Source: Arthrobacter sp. S39
GTDB lineage: Bacteria; Actinomycetota; Actinomycetes; Actinomycetales; Micrococcaceae
Length of the DNA: 64,000 nucleotides
Direction: 5' to 3'
Assembly: GCF_004320525.1 (NCBI RefSeq)
Contig: NZ_SIHX01000005.1
Coordinates: 310,001 to 374,000, forward strand
Both the position numbers and the translations under genes were made by a program. Below the pieces are notes generated by a model that was not told where the DNA came from, did no database searches, and worked only from the letters and a program-made list of their open reading frames with translations. Positions within the stretch are counted from its first letter, which is position 1. The number at the start of each line of letters is the position of its first letter. This document shows positions 1 through 7,874 of this stretch, piece after piece.

Positions 1-627
1 GTGGATGAACAGGGCCTGGCGTCCCTGGATCTGCCCGCTTTGCAGCTGTCCCAGGACCTCCGGAACCCTGCCCTGGACACTGCGGTGACGGCCTTTACCA
101 ACATCGGCGGGGGCATAGGCATGCCCATCCTGGCCAGCATCATCACGGCCTGGCTCACCTTCCTGAGCAGAACCTGGCGGCCCATCATCCTGGTGGGCGG
201 AGCGGCCGCCGTCTCCACGTTTGCAACCACTGTCGGCAAAAGGCTGGTAGGCCGAGCCCGCCCGGACCACTCCGAAGCCGTCCCGCCGTACGAATCCTCG
301 CCCTCCTTTCCCAGCGGCCACACCCTCAACACCACGGTGGTCATCGGGGTCCTGGTGTACATCATGTGCCTGCAGTTCGAGATCCTCTGGGCCCGCATCA
401 CGGCCATCGCCGCCGGAGTGATCTTCATCATCGCGATGGGCCTGAGCCGGGTGTTCCTGGGCCACCACTGGCTGACGGACGTGATGGCGGGCTGGTTCCT
501 GGGGCTGGCCTGGGTAGGCGTGGTGATCCTGGCGCACCGGCTGTTCCATCTGCTGCGCAAACGCGAGCACGCCGGCCCCGCACCCACGTTCGAACACCCT
601 GTCCTCCGGGACGACCAGACGGGCTGA
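1..627 (+). CDS. PAP2-family membrane phosphatase (5' end probably outside window)
   Basis: A membrane phosphatase of the PAP2 superfamily, which hydrolyses lipid phosphates such as phosphatidic acid or undecaprenyl pyrophosphate at the outer membrane face. The three family motifs are visible: K80-x6-R87-P88 (KRLVGRARP), PSGH at 104-107, and S149-R-x5-H156-x3-D160. Hydrophobic segments lie around residues 41-56, 62-77, 111-126, 133-148 and 163-180. The reading frame is open from the first base (GTG), and the N-terminal membrane helix usual in the family is missing, so the true start is probably upstream of the window. The physiological substrate cannot be read from the sequence. Confidence 0.85.
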   Translation: MDEQGLASLDLPALQLSQDLRNPALDTAVTAFTNIGGGIGMPILASIITAWLTFLSRTWRPIILVGGAAAVSTFATTVGKRLVGRARPDHSEAVPPYESSPSFPSGHTLNTTVVIGVLVYIMCLQFEILWARITAIAAGVIFIIAMGLSRVFLGHHWLTDVMAGWFLGLAWVGVVILAHRLFHLLRKREHAGPAPTFEHPVLRDDQTG

Positions 628-669
628 ATCCGGGCCCGGGCCGCCCTGCCCTGATGGTAGTTTTGACCC

Positions 670-1305
670 ATGCGCACTCTCGTTGTGGACCACCCGCTGG
701 TCGCCCATAAGCTCACCGTCCTGCGGGACAAAAACACCCCGTCCCCGGTCTTCCGGCAGTTGACGGAAGAGCTGGTGACGCTGCTTGCATACGAGGCCAC
801 GCGCGAGGTCCGCACCCAGCCCGTCACCATCGAGACGCCGGTGAGCACCACGGTGGGTACGGCCTTCACCAAACCCACACCCCTGGTGGTCCCCATCCTG
901 CGAGCCGGCCTGGGAATGCTCGAAGGCATGACCAAACTGGTCCCCACCGCCGAAGTCGGCTTCCTGGGCATGGCCCGGGACGAGGAAACCCTGGACATCA
1001 TCACGTACGCCGAACGGCTCCCAGAAGACCTCACGGACCGGCAGATCTTTGTGCTGGACCCCATGCTGGCCACCGGCGGCACGCTGCGTGAAGCCATCAA
1101 GTTCCTGTTCAAACGCGGCGCATCCGACGTCACCTGCATCTGCCTCCTGGCCGCCCCGGAAGGGCTGGCCAAGCTGGAGGAGGAACTCGCCGACGCCAAC
1201 GTGACGATCGTCCTGGCGTCCATCGACGAGAAGCTCAACGAGAAGTCCTATATTGTCCCCGGCCTGGGTGACGCGGGCGACCGCCTGTACGGGATCGCGG
1301 GCTAG
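670..1305 (+). CDS. upp: Uracil phosphoribosyltransferase
   Basis: Converts uracil and PRPP to UMP in the pyrimidine salvage pathway; cytosolic. The 211-residue product has the normal family length. It starts [15 protein letters not shown], matching the conserved Upp N-terminus, and carries [10 protein letters not shown] near residue 74 and the PRPP loop DPMLATGGT at 130-138. The C-terminus ([12 protein letters not shown]) is the uracil-binding end of the family. The ATG lies 42 bp after the PAP2 stop in the same direction, but no functional link is evident. Confidence 0.97.
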   Translation: MRTLVVDHPLVAHKLTVLRDKNTPSPVFRQLTEELVTLLAYEATREVRTQPVTIETPVSTTVGTAFTKPTPLVVPILRAGLGMLEGMTKLVPTAEVGFLGMARDEETLDIITYAERLPEDLTDRQIFVLDPMLATGGTLREAIKFLFKRGASDVTCICLLAAPEGLAKLEEELADANVTIVLASIDEKLNEKSYIVPGLGDAGDRLYGIAG

Positions 1306-1422
1306 GCCCGGCTGAGCCCGGGACCGCAGCCGGACTGAGCCCGGACGGCCCGCGGTAGCAACCCGGACCGCCCGCGGTTTTCGGGGGTTCCGGATTCACC
1401 GCCGCCCGGTTAGCCTGTGCGG

Positions 1423-1797
1423 ATGGACTGGAAACTTGAACTTGTTTTTGTGCCTGTATCCGACGTCGACCGCGCCAAGGACTTTTATGTCAACAAGGTG
1501 GGGTTCAACCCGGATTTCGACGAGCGGCCCATGGACGGCATCCGCTTCGTCCAGCTGACGCCGCCAGGCTCGGCCTGCTCTATCTGCATCGGCGAGGGCC
1601 TCAATGACGCCCCTCCGGGCACGGCCCCGAGCCTGCAGATGGTGGTCAGCGACATCCAGGCCGCCCACGACCACCTCAAGGGCAACGGCGTGGATGTGAG
1701 CGATATTGACATTCAGGACTGGGGGCACTTCGTCTACTTTGCCGACCCCGACGGGAACAAGTGGGCCGTGCAGTACATCCCGGGACGCGAAGCCTAG
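1423..1797 (+). CDS. VOC-superfamily (glyoxalase/bleomycin-resistance fold) protein
   Basis: A single-domain vicinal-oxygen-chelate protein of 124 residues. It opens with LELVFVPVSDVDRAKDFYV, the usual first strand and helix of the fold, and ends with FADPDGNKWAVQYI, the usual last strand with its acidic metal ligand region. Such small proteins dimerise to form metal-binding active sites in lyases, dioxygenases or resistance proteins; the substrate cannot be told. I chose the ATG at 1423 over the in-frame GTG two codons upstream because the fold begins directly after it. Confidence 0.85.
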   Translation: MDWKLELVFVPVSDVDRAKDFYVNKVGFNPDFDERPMDGIRFVQLTPPGSACSICIGEGLNDAPPGTAPSLQMVVSDIQAAHDHLKGNGVDVSDIDIQDWGHFVYFADPDGNKWAVQYIPGREA

Positions 1798-1815
1798 GTC
1801 AAAACCTGGGGCAAA

Positions 1816-2505
1816 ATGGGGAGCATGAACCTCCCCGCGCCTGCTGCCTCCCGCACGCTTACCTGCCGCGCCGTCCTTTTTGACATGGACGGCACCCTGG
1901 TGGACTCGACGGCGGTGGTGGAGCAGGTCTGGGGCGAGTTCGCCGGCCGCTACGGCCTGGACATTGCCGAAATCCTCCGCACGTCCCACGGGATCCAGGC
2001 GGCCGATACCGTGCGCCGGTTCGCTCCGGCGGGGGCCGACGTCGTGGCACTCACGGAGGAACTCGGCGCCATGGAGCGGGTGCGGACCGCCGGCATCGTT
2101 GCGGTGCCCGGCGCCGCCGCACTGCTCCGGAGCCTGCCCGCCGAGGCAGTGGCGCTGGTGACGTCGGCGGACCGGGTCCTGGCTGAGATCCGCATGGACG
2201 CCGCTGGGCTCGCCATGCCGGCCGCTGCCGTGACGGCAGAAATGGTGAGCCGGGGTAAGCCGCACCCGGAAGGGTACCTGACTGCGGCAGGCCTGCTCGG
2301 CGTGGAGCCGGCGGACGCCGTGGTGTTCGAGGATGCGCCGGCCGGAATCGCGGCCGGGGTGGCCGCGGGCATCCGGACGGTGGCCGTCGGTCCCAACACG
2401 GGCCCGCTGCCGGACGGCGTCCTCCATATCCCGGACTACAGGGCGGTCACTGCCGCCGTGGAAACGGACGCGGCGGGCAAACGGGTCATTTCTTTCCGGC
2501 TTTGA
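1816..2505 (+). CDS. HAD-superfamily sugar-phosphate phosphatase
   Basis: A haloacid-dehalogenase-type hydrolase, probably removing phosphate from a small sugar or polyol phosphate in the cytosol. Motif I is LFDMDGTLVDS, with the nucleophile D23 and acid D25; motif II is LVTSADRVL; the lysine of motif III lies in GKPHPEGYL; motif IV is VFEDAPAGIAAGVAAG. The cap is inserted after motif I, as in the phosphoglycolate or 2-deoxyglucose-6-phosphate phosphatase group. Start: ATG 1816 has GGGG four bases upstream, and ATG 1825 is the alternative. The last 20 bp overlap the convergent gene at 2486. Confidence 0.85.
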   Translation: MGSMNLPAPAASRTLTCRAVLFDMDGTLVDSTAVVEQVWGEFAGRYGLDIAEILRTSHGIQAADTVRRFAPAGADVVALTEELGAMERVRTAGIVAVPGAAALLRSLPAEAVALVTSADRVLAEIRMDAAGLAMPAAAVTAEMVSRGKPHPEGYLTAAGLLGVEPADAVVFEDAPAGIAAGVAAGIRTVAVGPNTGPLPDGVLHIPDYRAVTAAVETDAAGKRVISFRL

Positions 2506-2929
2506 GGTCCGTCACCACCTTCGCGATCCGCCTGGCCCGGGTTTCCGCCGTTTTGGCATCCCCCAGCGGCTCCACGTACCGGCGCTGCGAGCTGTAGTTC
2601 AGCGTGGCATAGAACGCCTGGGCGTCAGGTTCCGCAGCCAGCGCTGCTGCCAGGTCGTCCGGAACCTCGATGATGCGGGGCTGGGTATCCAGTTCCACGT
2701 CCACCTCGACGGTGTCGCCGGCCGCAACGCCCGTGATTTCCCGGTTGGCGGTGCTCACGCCGACCATGTTCTGCCCGCCCATCACCGCGATGCTGCTCCG
2801 GTAGCTCTTGCCATTGATGGTCACGACAACGGGCGGACGCTTGCCCGCGCCGAGGGCGGCGACCACCTCTTCCGGAACCTCAATGCCTGCCTTGTTGCCG
2901 CTGCCCAGGATGGTGGTGGTGAATTTCAT
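2486..2929 (-). CDS. YdeI/OmpD-associated, DUF1905-type protein
   Basis: A 147-residue protein of the YdeI/DUF1905 type. The N-terminal part (MKFTTTILGSGNKAGIEVPEEVVAALG ... VTINGKSYRSSI) is the beta-barrel DUF1905 domain. The C-terminal part (DLAAALAAEPDAQAFYATLNYSSQRRYV ... ETRARRIAKVVTDLKAGKK) is the OmdA-like helical end. The molecular role of this widespread family is unknown. The start codon overlaps the stop of the upstream glycosyltransferase (ATGA), so the two are probably translationally coupled. The 3' end overlaps the HAD gene by 20 bp. Confidence 0.8.
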   Translation of the reverse strand: MKFTTTILGSGNKAGIEVPEEVVAALGAGKRPPVVVTINGKSYRSSIAVMGGQNMVGVSTANREITGVAAGDTVEVDVELDTQPRIIEVPDDLAAALAAEPDAQAFYATLNYSSQRRYVEPLGDAKTAETRARRIAKVVTDLKAGKK

Positions 2930-3792
2930 GGGCCCAAGTATGGCCCGGAGCCGCAGGCCAGGGAAGCCCGCACCGCGGGCACCGGGATCCGGCCGGACCG
3001 CAGGTCGCGCCGGAGCCGCCCTGCGTCGCGGAGATAGGCAAAGGCAGTCCGGCTGTAATCGACGGTGGAATCCGACGCGTCGGTCCATTCCACGGGCACC
3101 TCGAGTACGCGCAGGCCGCAGGTGTTGGCCAGGACCAGCAGTTCGGTGTCGAAGAACCAGGAGTTGTTGGCGGTGTGGGGGAGGAGGCGCCGGGCGGCTT
3201 CGGACCGGATGGCCTTCGCGCCGCATTGCGGATCACTGAACCGTGCGCCGGACACGGACCGCAGCACCAGGCTGAGGCACCGGGGGAGGAACCCGCGCCG
3301 CAGCGGGCCCGACGCCGGATGGCCGCTGCGGGCACCGGTCGCCACATCTGCCTGCCCCGCGAGCAGGGGAGCCAGCAGCGGGTCCAGCGCCGACGGCTCG
3401 AAGTCCAGGTCAAGATACGCCAGAACCGGCGACGGCGACGCGAGCCAGACAGTGCGCAGGGCATTTCCACGCCCCGCCTCGCTCAGCCGGATAACGGTCA
3501 CTTCGCGCAGTTCCCGGGCTATCCGTTCGGCAATCCTCAAGGTCCCGTCCGTGCTGGCGTTATCAGCGACCGTGATCCGGAACGACTGCGGGAAGGATCT
3601 GCTGAGGTGTCCGTGGAGGCGCCGGAGCGCAGCCTCGAGGCTTTGTTCGGCGTTATAGACAGGGACGGCCACTTCAAGGACCGGTGCTCCGGGCAGGATC
3701 TCAACAGGGCGGCAGCGGGAGTCGGCTGCCGGCGTCGCGGGCAAGGGAGCGGTCCGCTGCGGTGCGGGGTGCGCCTGGCCTATAGGTGTCAT
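2926..3792 (-). CDS. Family 2 glycosyltransferase (dolichyl/polyprenyl-phosphate glucosyltransferase-like)
   Basis: A GT-A fold glycosyltransferase of 288 residues. Motifs are VAVPVYNAEQSL at the start of the domain (about residue 41), VADNASTDGT, and the metal-binding DLDFE near 123-127. The ending (QCGAKAIRSEAARRLLP ... WFFDTELLVLA ... VPVEWTD) is characteristic of Dpm1/Alg5-type polyprenyl-phosphate hexosyltransferases. Unlike many such enzymes it has no C-terminal membrane helices. The first 40 residues are proline/alanine rich and may be over-called; no strong ribosome-binding site precedes ATG 3792. The stop is fused to the start of the YdeI-like gene. Confidence 0.8.
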   Translation of the reverse strand: MTPIGQAHPAPQRTAPLPATPAADSRCRPVEILPGAPVLEVAVPVYNAEQSLEAALRRLHGHLSRSFPQSFRITVADNASTDGTLRIAERIARELREVTVIRLSEAGRGNALRTVWLASPSPVLAYLDLDFEPSALDPLLAPLLAGQADVATGARSGHPASGPLRRGFLPRCLSLVLRSVSGARFSDPQCGAKAIRSEAARRLLPHTANNSWFFDTELLVLANTCGLRVLEVPVEWTDASDSTVDYSRTAFAYLRDAGRLRRDLRSGRIPVPAVRASLACGSGPYLGP

Positions 3793-3866
3793 GCATCAAG
3801 GATGGCGTCCGGTGTTGTGAGGGCTTTAGGCCACGGCTGTGAAGCTGCTGTGGAGGCGGCGACACC

Positions 3867-3912
3867 AAAAGCAGCAGGCCCTGAACCGGGGGATTCAGGG
3901 CCTGCTGCTTTT
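3867..3912 (-). terminator. Strong intrinsic terminator after the lysozyme-like gene
   Basis: A 19-bp perfect inverted repeat (AAAAGCAGCAGGCCCTGAA and its complement) around an 8-base loop, with four T at the end on either strand. It lies 26 bp beyond the stop of the minus-strand gene at 3939, so it should end that transcript before the glycosyltransferase. Confidence 0.85.
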
Positions 3913-3938
3913 CGTTGGCGGAAGCCGGCGACGCCGGC

Positions 3939-4679
3939 TTAGTACCAGTTGTGCGACAAGTGGAAGTTCAGGGCACCGCACGGCGACTGGTAACGCTCCT
4001 GGATGTAGTTCAGGCCCCAGTTGATCTGCGTGCGGTAGTTGGTGAGGTAGTCCGCACCGGCGCTGGCCATCTTTTCGGCGGGCAGCGACTGGACGATGCC
4101 GTAGGCACCGCTGCTCGCATTGGTGGCCGTGGTGGTCCATTCTGATTCCTTGGTCCACAGCGTCTGCAGGCACTGCATCTGGTCAGCGGACCAGCCATAG
4201 CTGGCTAGCTGGCCGGCAGCGTACGCCTGGGCTCCGGCCGGATCGTTGACGGCCACCACGGGGGCAGGCGCCGGTTCCGGGGCAGGAGCCGGTGCGGGTG
4301 CCGGTGCCGGCTCGGCGGCCTGCGGGGCAACGCTGATCTCAGCCGGGGCGGGTGCCGGGGCGGGCTGCGCCTGGATTTCGGCCTTTTCGAAGCTCAAATT
4401 GGACTGGATATCGGCGGCAGCCGAGGCAGCGGGCGACGGCTGGGTTTCGCTGGCCGCCACCGGAAGGCTGGACTCGGAGGCCTGGCCGGCCGCGCCCACT
4501 CCGATCAGCAGGGCGCATGCAGCGGTGAACACGGCTGCGCGTCGGCCCAGGGACGGGATTTTAGCCAGCCGGGATGTGGCCGTTGCAGGTGCCGGCGCTT
4601 CCGCTTCAGCGAGCCTGCGGCGGCCGTGAGGTTTGGTTGGCCCGCTGCGCGGGCGTGTTTCTACCTTAAATTCAGACAT
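3939..4679 (-). CDS. Exported lysozyme/transglycosylase-like (Rpf-related) cell-wall protein
   Basis: A 246-residue exported protein. The N-terminus is basic (about residues 1-47), followed by a single hydrophobic export segment near 47-66, an alanine/proline/glutamate linker (about 100-150), and a C-terminal lysozyme-like domain. That domain contains QCLQTLWTKESEWT, with the likely catalytic Glu, then SGAYGIVQSLPAEKM, NWGLNYIQERYQSPCGALNF and a terminal HNWY. Actinobacterial proteins of this class cleave peptidoglycan during growth or resuscitation. Two Cys in the domain may form a disulfide. The c-di-AMP riboswitch directly upstream fits the known control of Rpf-type hydrolases. A strong terminator follows. 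Confidence 0.85.
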   Translation of the reverse strand: MSEFKVETRPRSGPTKPHGRRRLAEAEAPAPATATSRLAKIPSLGRRAAVFTAACALLIGVGAAGQASESSLPVAASETQPSPAASAAADIQSNLSFEKAEIQAQPAPAPAPAEISVAPQAAEPAPAPAPAPAPEPAPAPVVAVNDPAGAQAYAAGQLASYGWSADQMQCLQTLWTKESEWTTTATNASSGAYGIVQSLPAEKMASAGADYLTNYRTQINWGLNYIQERYQSPCGALNFHLSHNWY

Positions 4680-4686
4680 GATGGAT

Positions 4687-4850
4687 CGCCTCTCACACCT
4701 GCGGAGTTAGCTGTCGGGTTCGGATGAGGGCATCCGGCCACACGGAAAAATCACGTGCTGGCTTCACCCCAAGGGCATCAAATGCCCGGGACTCTGGGTC
4801 CCCCGCCTCTGCCTGGTCAAGCGGAATCCGGGAAGCGGCAGAGCTTGGCG
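4687..4850 (-). promoter_or_regulatory. c-di-AMP (ydaO/yuaA-type) riboswitch in the leader of the cell-wall hydrolase
   Basis: Read on the minus strand, the leader contains the conserved blocks of the ydaO aptamer in order: GATTCCGCTT, GGGGGACCCAGAG, TTGGGGTGAAGCC, GGCCGGATGCCCTCATCCG, and CCGACAGCTAACTCCGCAGG followed by a GAGAGGCG end. The ATG follows about 8 bases after the last block. In actinobacteria this aptamer commonly precedes resuscitation-promoting and other peptidoglycan hydrolase genes and lowers expression when c-di-AMP is high. The exact 5' boundary and the expression platform were not resolved by eye. Confidence 0.85.
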
Positions 4851-4966
4851 TCATCCGGACATGCGGCCCAAAAGGGAACCGCACCTAGTCGACGGTACAG
4901 GAGCTTGGCGCTTAAGTCACATTTTGGTAACAGAGATCACGACGGCGGTGCGTTGCCTTGCATTGA

Positions 4967-6469
4967 TCACGCAACCACTGGCAGGCGCAGCGCGAACTCG
5001 GTCCGGCCCGGCCGGGACGTCACCTCCACGCTCCCGCCGTGGGCCTCCACGATGGACTGGACAATGGACAGGCCCAGGCCGGACGTGCCTTCCGACGCCG
5101 CGGCTCCGGCAGACGGTGCCGCGCCTGTGCGCGCCGCGTCTGCGCGGGCAAACCGGGCGAAAACATGCTCCACGAATTCGGCCGGGATCCCGCCGCCGTC
5201 GTCCGTCACAGTCACCACGGCACTGCCGTCAGCCGACCTCATCACGGCCGTGGTCACCGTAGTGCCCGGAGCTGTGTGCTTGCGGGCGTTGGAGAGCAGG
5301 TTGACCAGCACCTGGCGCAGCTGCGAGGCGTCGCCGTTGACCGCCAGTGGCTCGTCCGGAAGTTCCAGGTGCCAGTTGTGGCCCGGTGCGATGACTTTCT
5401 CGTCGCTGACCGTCTCGACCACCAGTTGCGTGAGGTCCACTTCGCTGAGTTTCAGTGGCTGGCCCTCATCCAGCCGGGCGAGCAGGAGCAGGTCCTCCAC
5501 CAGGGTGGTCATGCGCTCGGACTGGCTTTGAACCCGGGCCAGCGACTTCCGGCCGTCCGGGGTGAAATTCTCCGTCATCCGCATCAGCTCGGTGTAGCCG
5601 CGGATCGCCGTCAGCGGGGTACGCAGCTCGTGCGATGCATCGGCAACGAACTGCCGAACCTTGGTCTCGCTCCGCTGCCTCGCCTGCAGCGCGCTGGCCA
5701 CGTTGTCAAGCATCAGGTTCAGCGCATGGCCTACGCTGCCCACCTCGGTTCCGGGATTGGAGTTCGACGGCGGGACGCGCACCGCGAGTGCCACCTCGCC
5801 GGCGTCCAGCGGGAGCCGCGAAACGCGGGTAGCGACTTCGGACAGCTGCTCCAGCGGTTGCATGGTGCGCCGGATCAGGATGGTCCCGGCCAGGCCGATC
5901 AGCACCAGCCCGCCGAGGGAAACAAACACAAACGTCCACACCAGGGAGGTGAGCGTGCTGTCCTTCCCGGCGAGCGGAAGCCCGGTCACCAGGACATCGC
6001 CGTAGTTGGTCTGCACCGCCACCAGCCGGTAATCGCCGTTGGAAAGTGTCCGGTCCACCGGGATGGAGTCCTTCTTGAGGGCCAGAAGGATCTCTTTATC
6101 CTGGGCAGACAGGGGGGAACGGGTGGTGTCGGAGGCCAGGAACCCGGCGCTGTTGACCTGGCTGTCCAGGATCCGGGCGTTGAGAGTGCCCACGCTCTGG
6201 CCGCGGGAATCGAGCGGATCAGGCCGGCCGTTGAAGCCGCCCAGCGGCGGACGGCCGGGGTCGTTGGAACGGGATGCGGCCTGGCTGAGCTGTTCGTCGA
6301 GCTGGCGGGTCAGGAACGAATCCATGGACGCGTAGCTGAACAGGCCCACCGCCCCGCAAATGGCCACCAGCAGGGCCATGGCCACCAGGACGAGGCGGGT
6401 GCGCAGGTGCCACGTGGACGGCTTGAGCCAGCTCCGGCCGTGCGTGCGCGCAACACCGGAAAGGGACAC
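4967..6469 (-). CDS. Membrane sensor histidine kinase
   Basis: A 500-residue two-component sensor. Membrane segments lie near residues 26-46 and 178-199, bracketing an extracytoplasmic sensor region of about 130 residues. A HAMP segment follows (about 200-255), then the dimerisation box FVADASHELRTP with the phospho-accepting H280. The catalytic domain shows the N box (NLLSNARKHT), G1 (DDGGGIP) and G2 (GTSGLGLS). The start lies 3 bp after the stop of the response regulator upstream, so the two form one operon, regulator first. The sensor domain gives no hint of the signal. The pair resembles the PhoPR/TcrXY group. Confidence 0.93.
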   Translation of the reverse strand: MSLSGVARTHGRSWLKPSTWHLRTRLVLVAMALLVAICGAVGLFSYASMDSFLTRQLDEQLSQAASRSNDPGRPPLGGFNGRPDPLDSRGQSVGTLNARILDSQVNSAGFLASDTTRSPLSAQDKEILLALKKDSIPVDRTLSNGDYRLVAVQTNYGDVLVTGLPLAGKDSTLTSLVWTFVFVSLGGLVLIGLAGTILIRRTMQPLEQLSEVATRVSRLPLDAGEVALAVRVPPSNSNPGTEVGSVGHALNLMLDNVASALQARQRSETKVRQFVADASHELRTPLTAIRGYTELMRMTENFTPDGRKSLARVQSQSERMTTLVEDLLLLARLDEGQPLKLSEVDLTQLVVETVSDEKVIAPGHNWHLELPDEPLAVNGDASQLRQVLVNLLSNARKHTAPGTTVTTAVMRSADGSAVVTVTDDGGGIPAEFVEHVFARFARADAARTGAAPSAGAAASEGTSGLGLSIVQSIVEAHGGSVEVTSRPGRTEFALRLPVVA

Positions 6470-6472
6470 GGC

Positions 6473-7213
6473 CTAGTCCGCCGGCTTGATGACGTATCCG
6501 GCGCCGCGCACGGTGTGGATCATGGGCGGATGCACGGCATCCACCTTCTTGCGGAGGTAGGAGATGTACAGTTCCACGATGTTGGCCTGCCCGCCGAAGT
6601 CGTAGTCCCAGACGCGGTCCAGGATCTGTGCCTTGCTGATAACCCGTTTGGGGTTCTCCATGAGGTACCGGAGCAGCTCGAACTGGGTGGCGGTCAGCTG
6701 GAGCTGGTCGCCTGCCCTGGTCACTTCGCGGGTATCGATGTTGAGGACGAGGTCGCCCACCACCAGTTCGGCGGTGTCCATTGCAGCCACGCCGGAGCGC
6801 TGCACCAGCCGGTGCAGCCGGAGCAGGACTTCCTCCATGCTGAACGGTTTGGTCACGTAGTCGTCGCCGCCGGCGGCCAGGCCCACGATCCGGTCCTGGA
6901 CAGCGTCCTTGGCAGTCAGGAAGAGCGCAGGTACCTCCGGCGCGAAGGCGCGGATCCTGGTCAGCAGCTCAACGCCGTCGAACCCGGGAAGCATCACGTC
7001 AAGGACCAGGACGTCCGGGCGGAACTCCTTGGCGAGCTTCACCGCCTCGGGGCCGTCCGCGGCCACGGCTACCGACCAGCCGGCCATGCGCAGGCCCATG
7101 CTCATCAGTTCGGAAAGGCTGGGTTCGTCGTCGACCACCAGGGCGCGGATGGGGGAACCGTCCGGGTGGGTGAGCTGGGGAAGGTTGTTGGTCATGGAGT
7201 GCGAAGTGGCCAT
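6473..7213 (-). CDS. OmpR/PhoB-family response regulator
   Basis: A 246-residue DNA-binding response regulator paired with the downstream kinase. The receiver domain has the acidic pocket D28-D29-E30, the phospho-acceptor D72 in LVLDVMLPG and K122 in VTKPFS. The C-terminal winged helix runs from about 145 and includes LTATQFELLRYLM and HTVRGAGYVIK. The first 21 residues are extra relative to minimal regulators, as in mycobacterial PhoP. ATG 7213 is supported by GGAGAG seven bases upstream. Targets are unknown; nearby candidates are discussed under the 7214-7874 region. Confidence 0.94.
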   Translation of the reverse strand: MATSHSMTNNLPQLTHPDGSPIRALVVDDEPSLSELMSMGLRMAGWSVAVAADGPEAVKLAKEFRPDVLVLDVMLPGFDGVELLTRIRAFAPEVPALFLTAKDAVQDRIVGLAAGGDDYVTKPFSMEEVLLRLHRLVQRSGVAAMDTAELVVGDLVLNIDTREVTRAGDQLQLTATQFELLRYLMENPKRVISKAQILDRVWDYDFGGQANIVELYISYLRKKVDAVHPPMIHTVRGAGYVIKPAD

Positions 7214-7874
7214 GGGACAACTCTCCGATCTGTCGGTTAGCCCGCGCTATGGGCTTCCTGTGCGCGGGCTGTGAATCCCAGCCTAGCGAGCTGGAAGGTC
7301 CGCAGCGGCCTTCTGCCTGCACGTCTGTTTAAAGGTCGCGGCCCTTCCGGCGACAGATCGGCGGGAAAATTTTTGTCCGGATGGCGGAGGAGCTGGACAT
7401 GGCGCTAAACCAGGGGGCGTGTTTCAGCAATTCCATCGTTGGTGAATCCCGATGGCACATTCGGAGTCTTTGGCGAATATTATTCGGGAAAAGTGGTTTT
7501 CCAACCAATCGTTCTAGAAAACACCTGTTATTTTATTGGTCTCCCAGAATCGTGATCTGAACCACATTCTCTGAATTTGTCTCACTATGCGGAACGTTGC
7601 GCCCATTGTTACTTGCAAGTTGTCATTGTTACGTTGCACACTTCAATTGTGAACAAGAACTCAACAGCACCTGCAGCCGCAGAATATTGGCCCAGCACAC
7701 CCGCTGCTGCCGACATGCGCTGTTGTCGAATGCACGCCTGACCTTCATTACCCCACGAAGTTCCTAGGCATTCGCCCCCCAGCCCAGCGTCGGGCGCCCC
7801 TCCCCAGAACTCATTGCGGGGAAACCAAGCATTCGAGCCGCGATGACGGCCATTCACATTGAGGTAAGCAATCC
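7214..7874. other. 661-bp intergenic region, AT-richer than its surroundings
   Basis: No convincing gene; the few ORFs here run antisense or through stops and lack coding bias. The stretch from about 7420 to 7660 is clearly lower in GC than the neighbouring genes and should hold the promoter of the winged-helix gene at 7875. It contains the direct repeat CATTGTTAC at 7604-7612 and 7624-7632, exactly 20 bp apart, each followed by (G)TTGCA, and a related ACGTTGC at 7594-7600. This is the type of array OmpR-family proteins bind. Confidence 0.5.

Noticed and set aside
4246..4350. GC-rich repetitive stretch as a DNA repeat element
   Set aside because: It is the codon-level consequence of the Ala/Pro linker in the lysozyme-like protein.
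5039..7240. A 733-codon plus-strand ORF opposite the two-component system
   Set aside because: It is the GC-biased shadow of the kinase and regulator genes, has no ribosome-binding site, and shows a His/Gln/Gly-rich composition without domains.
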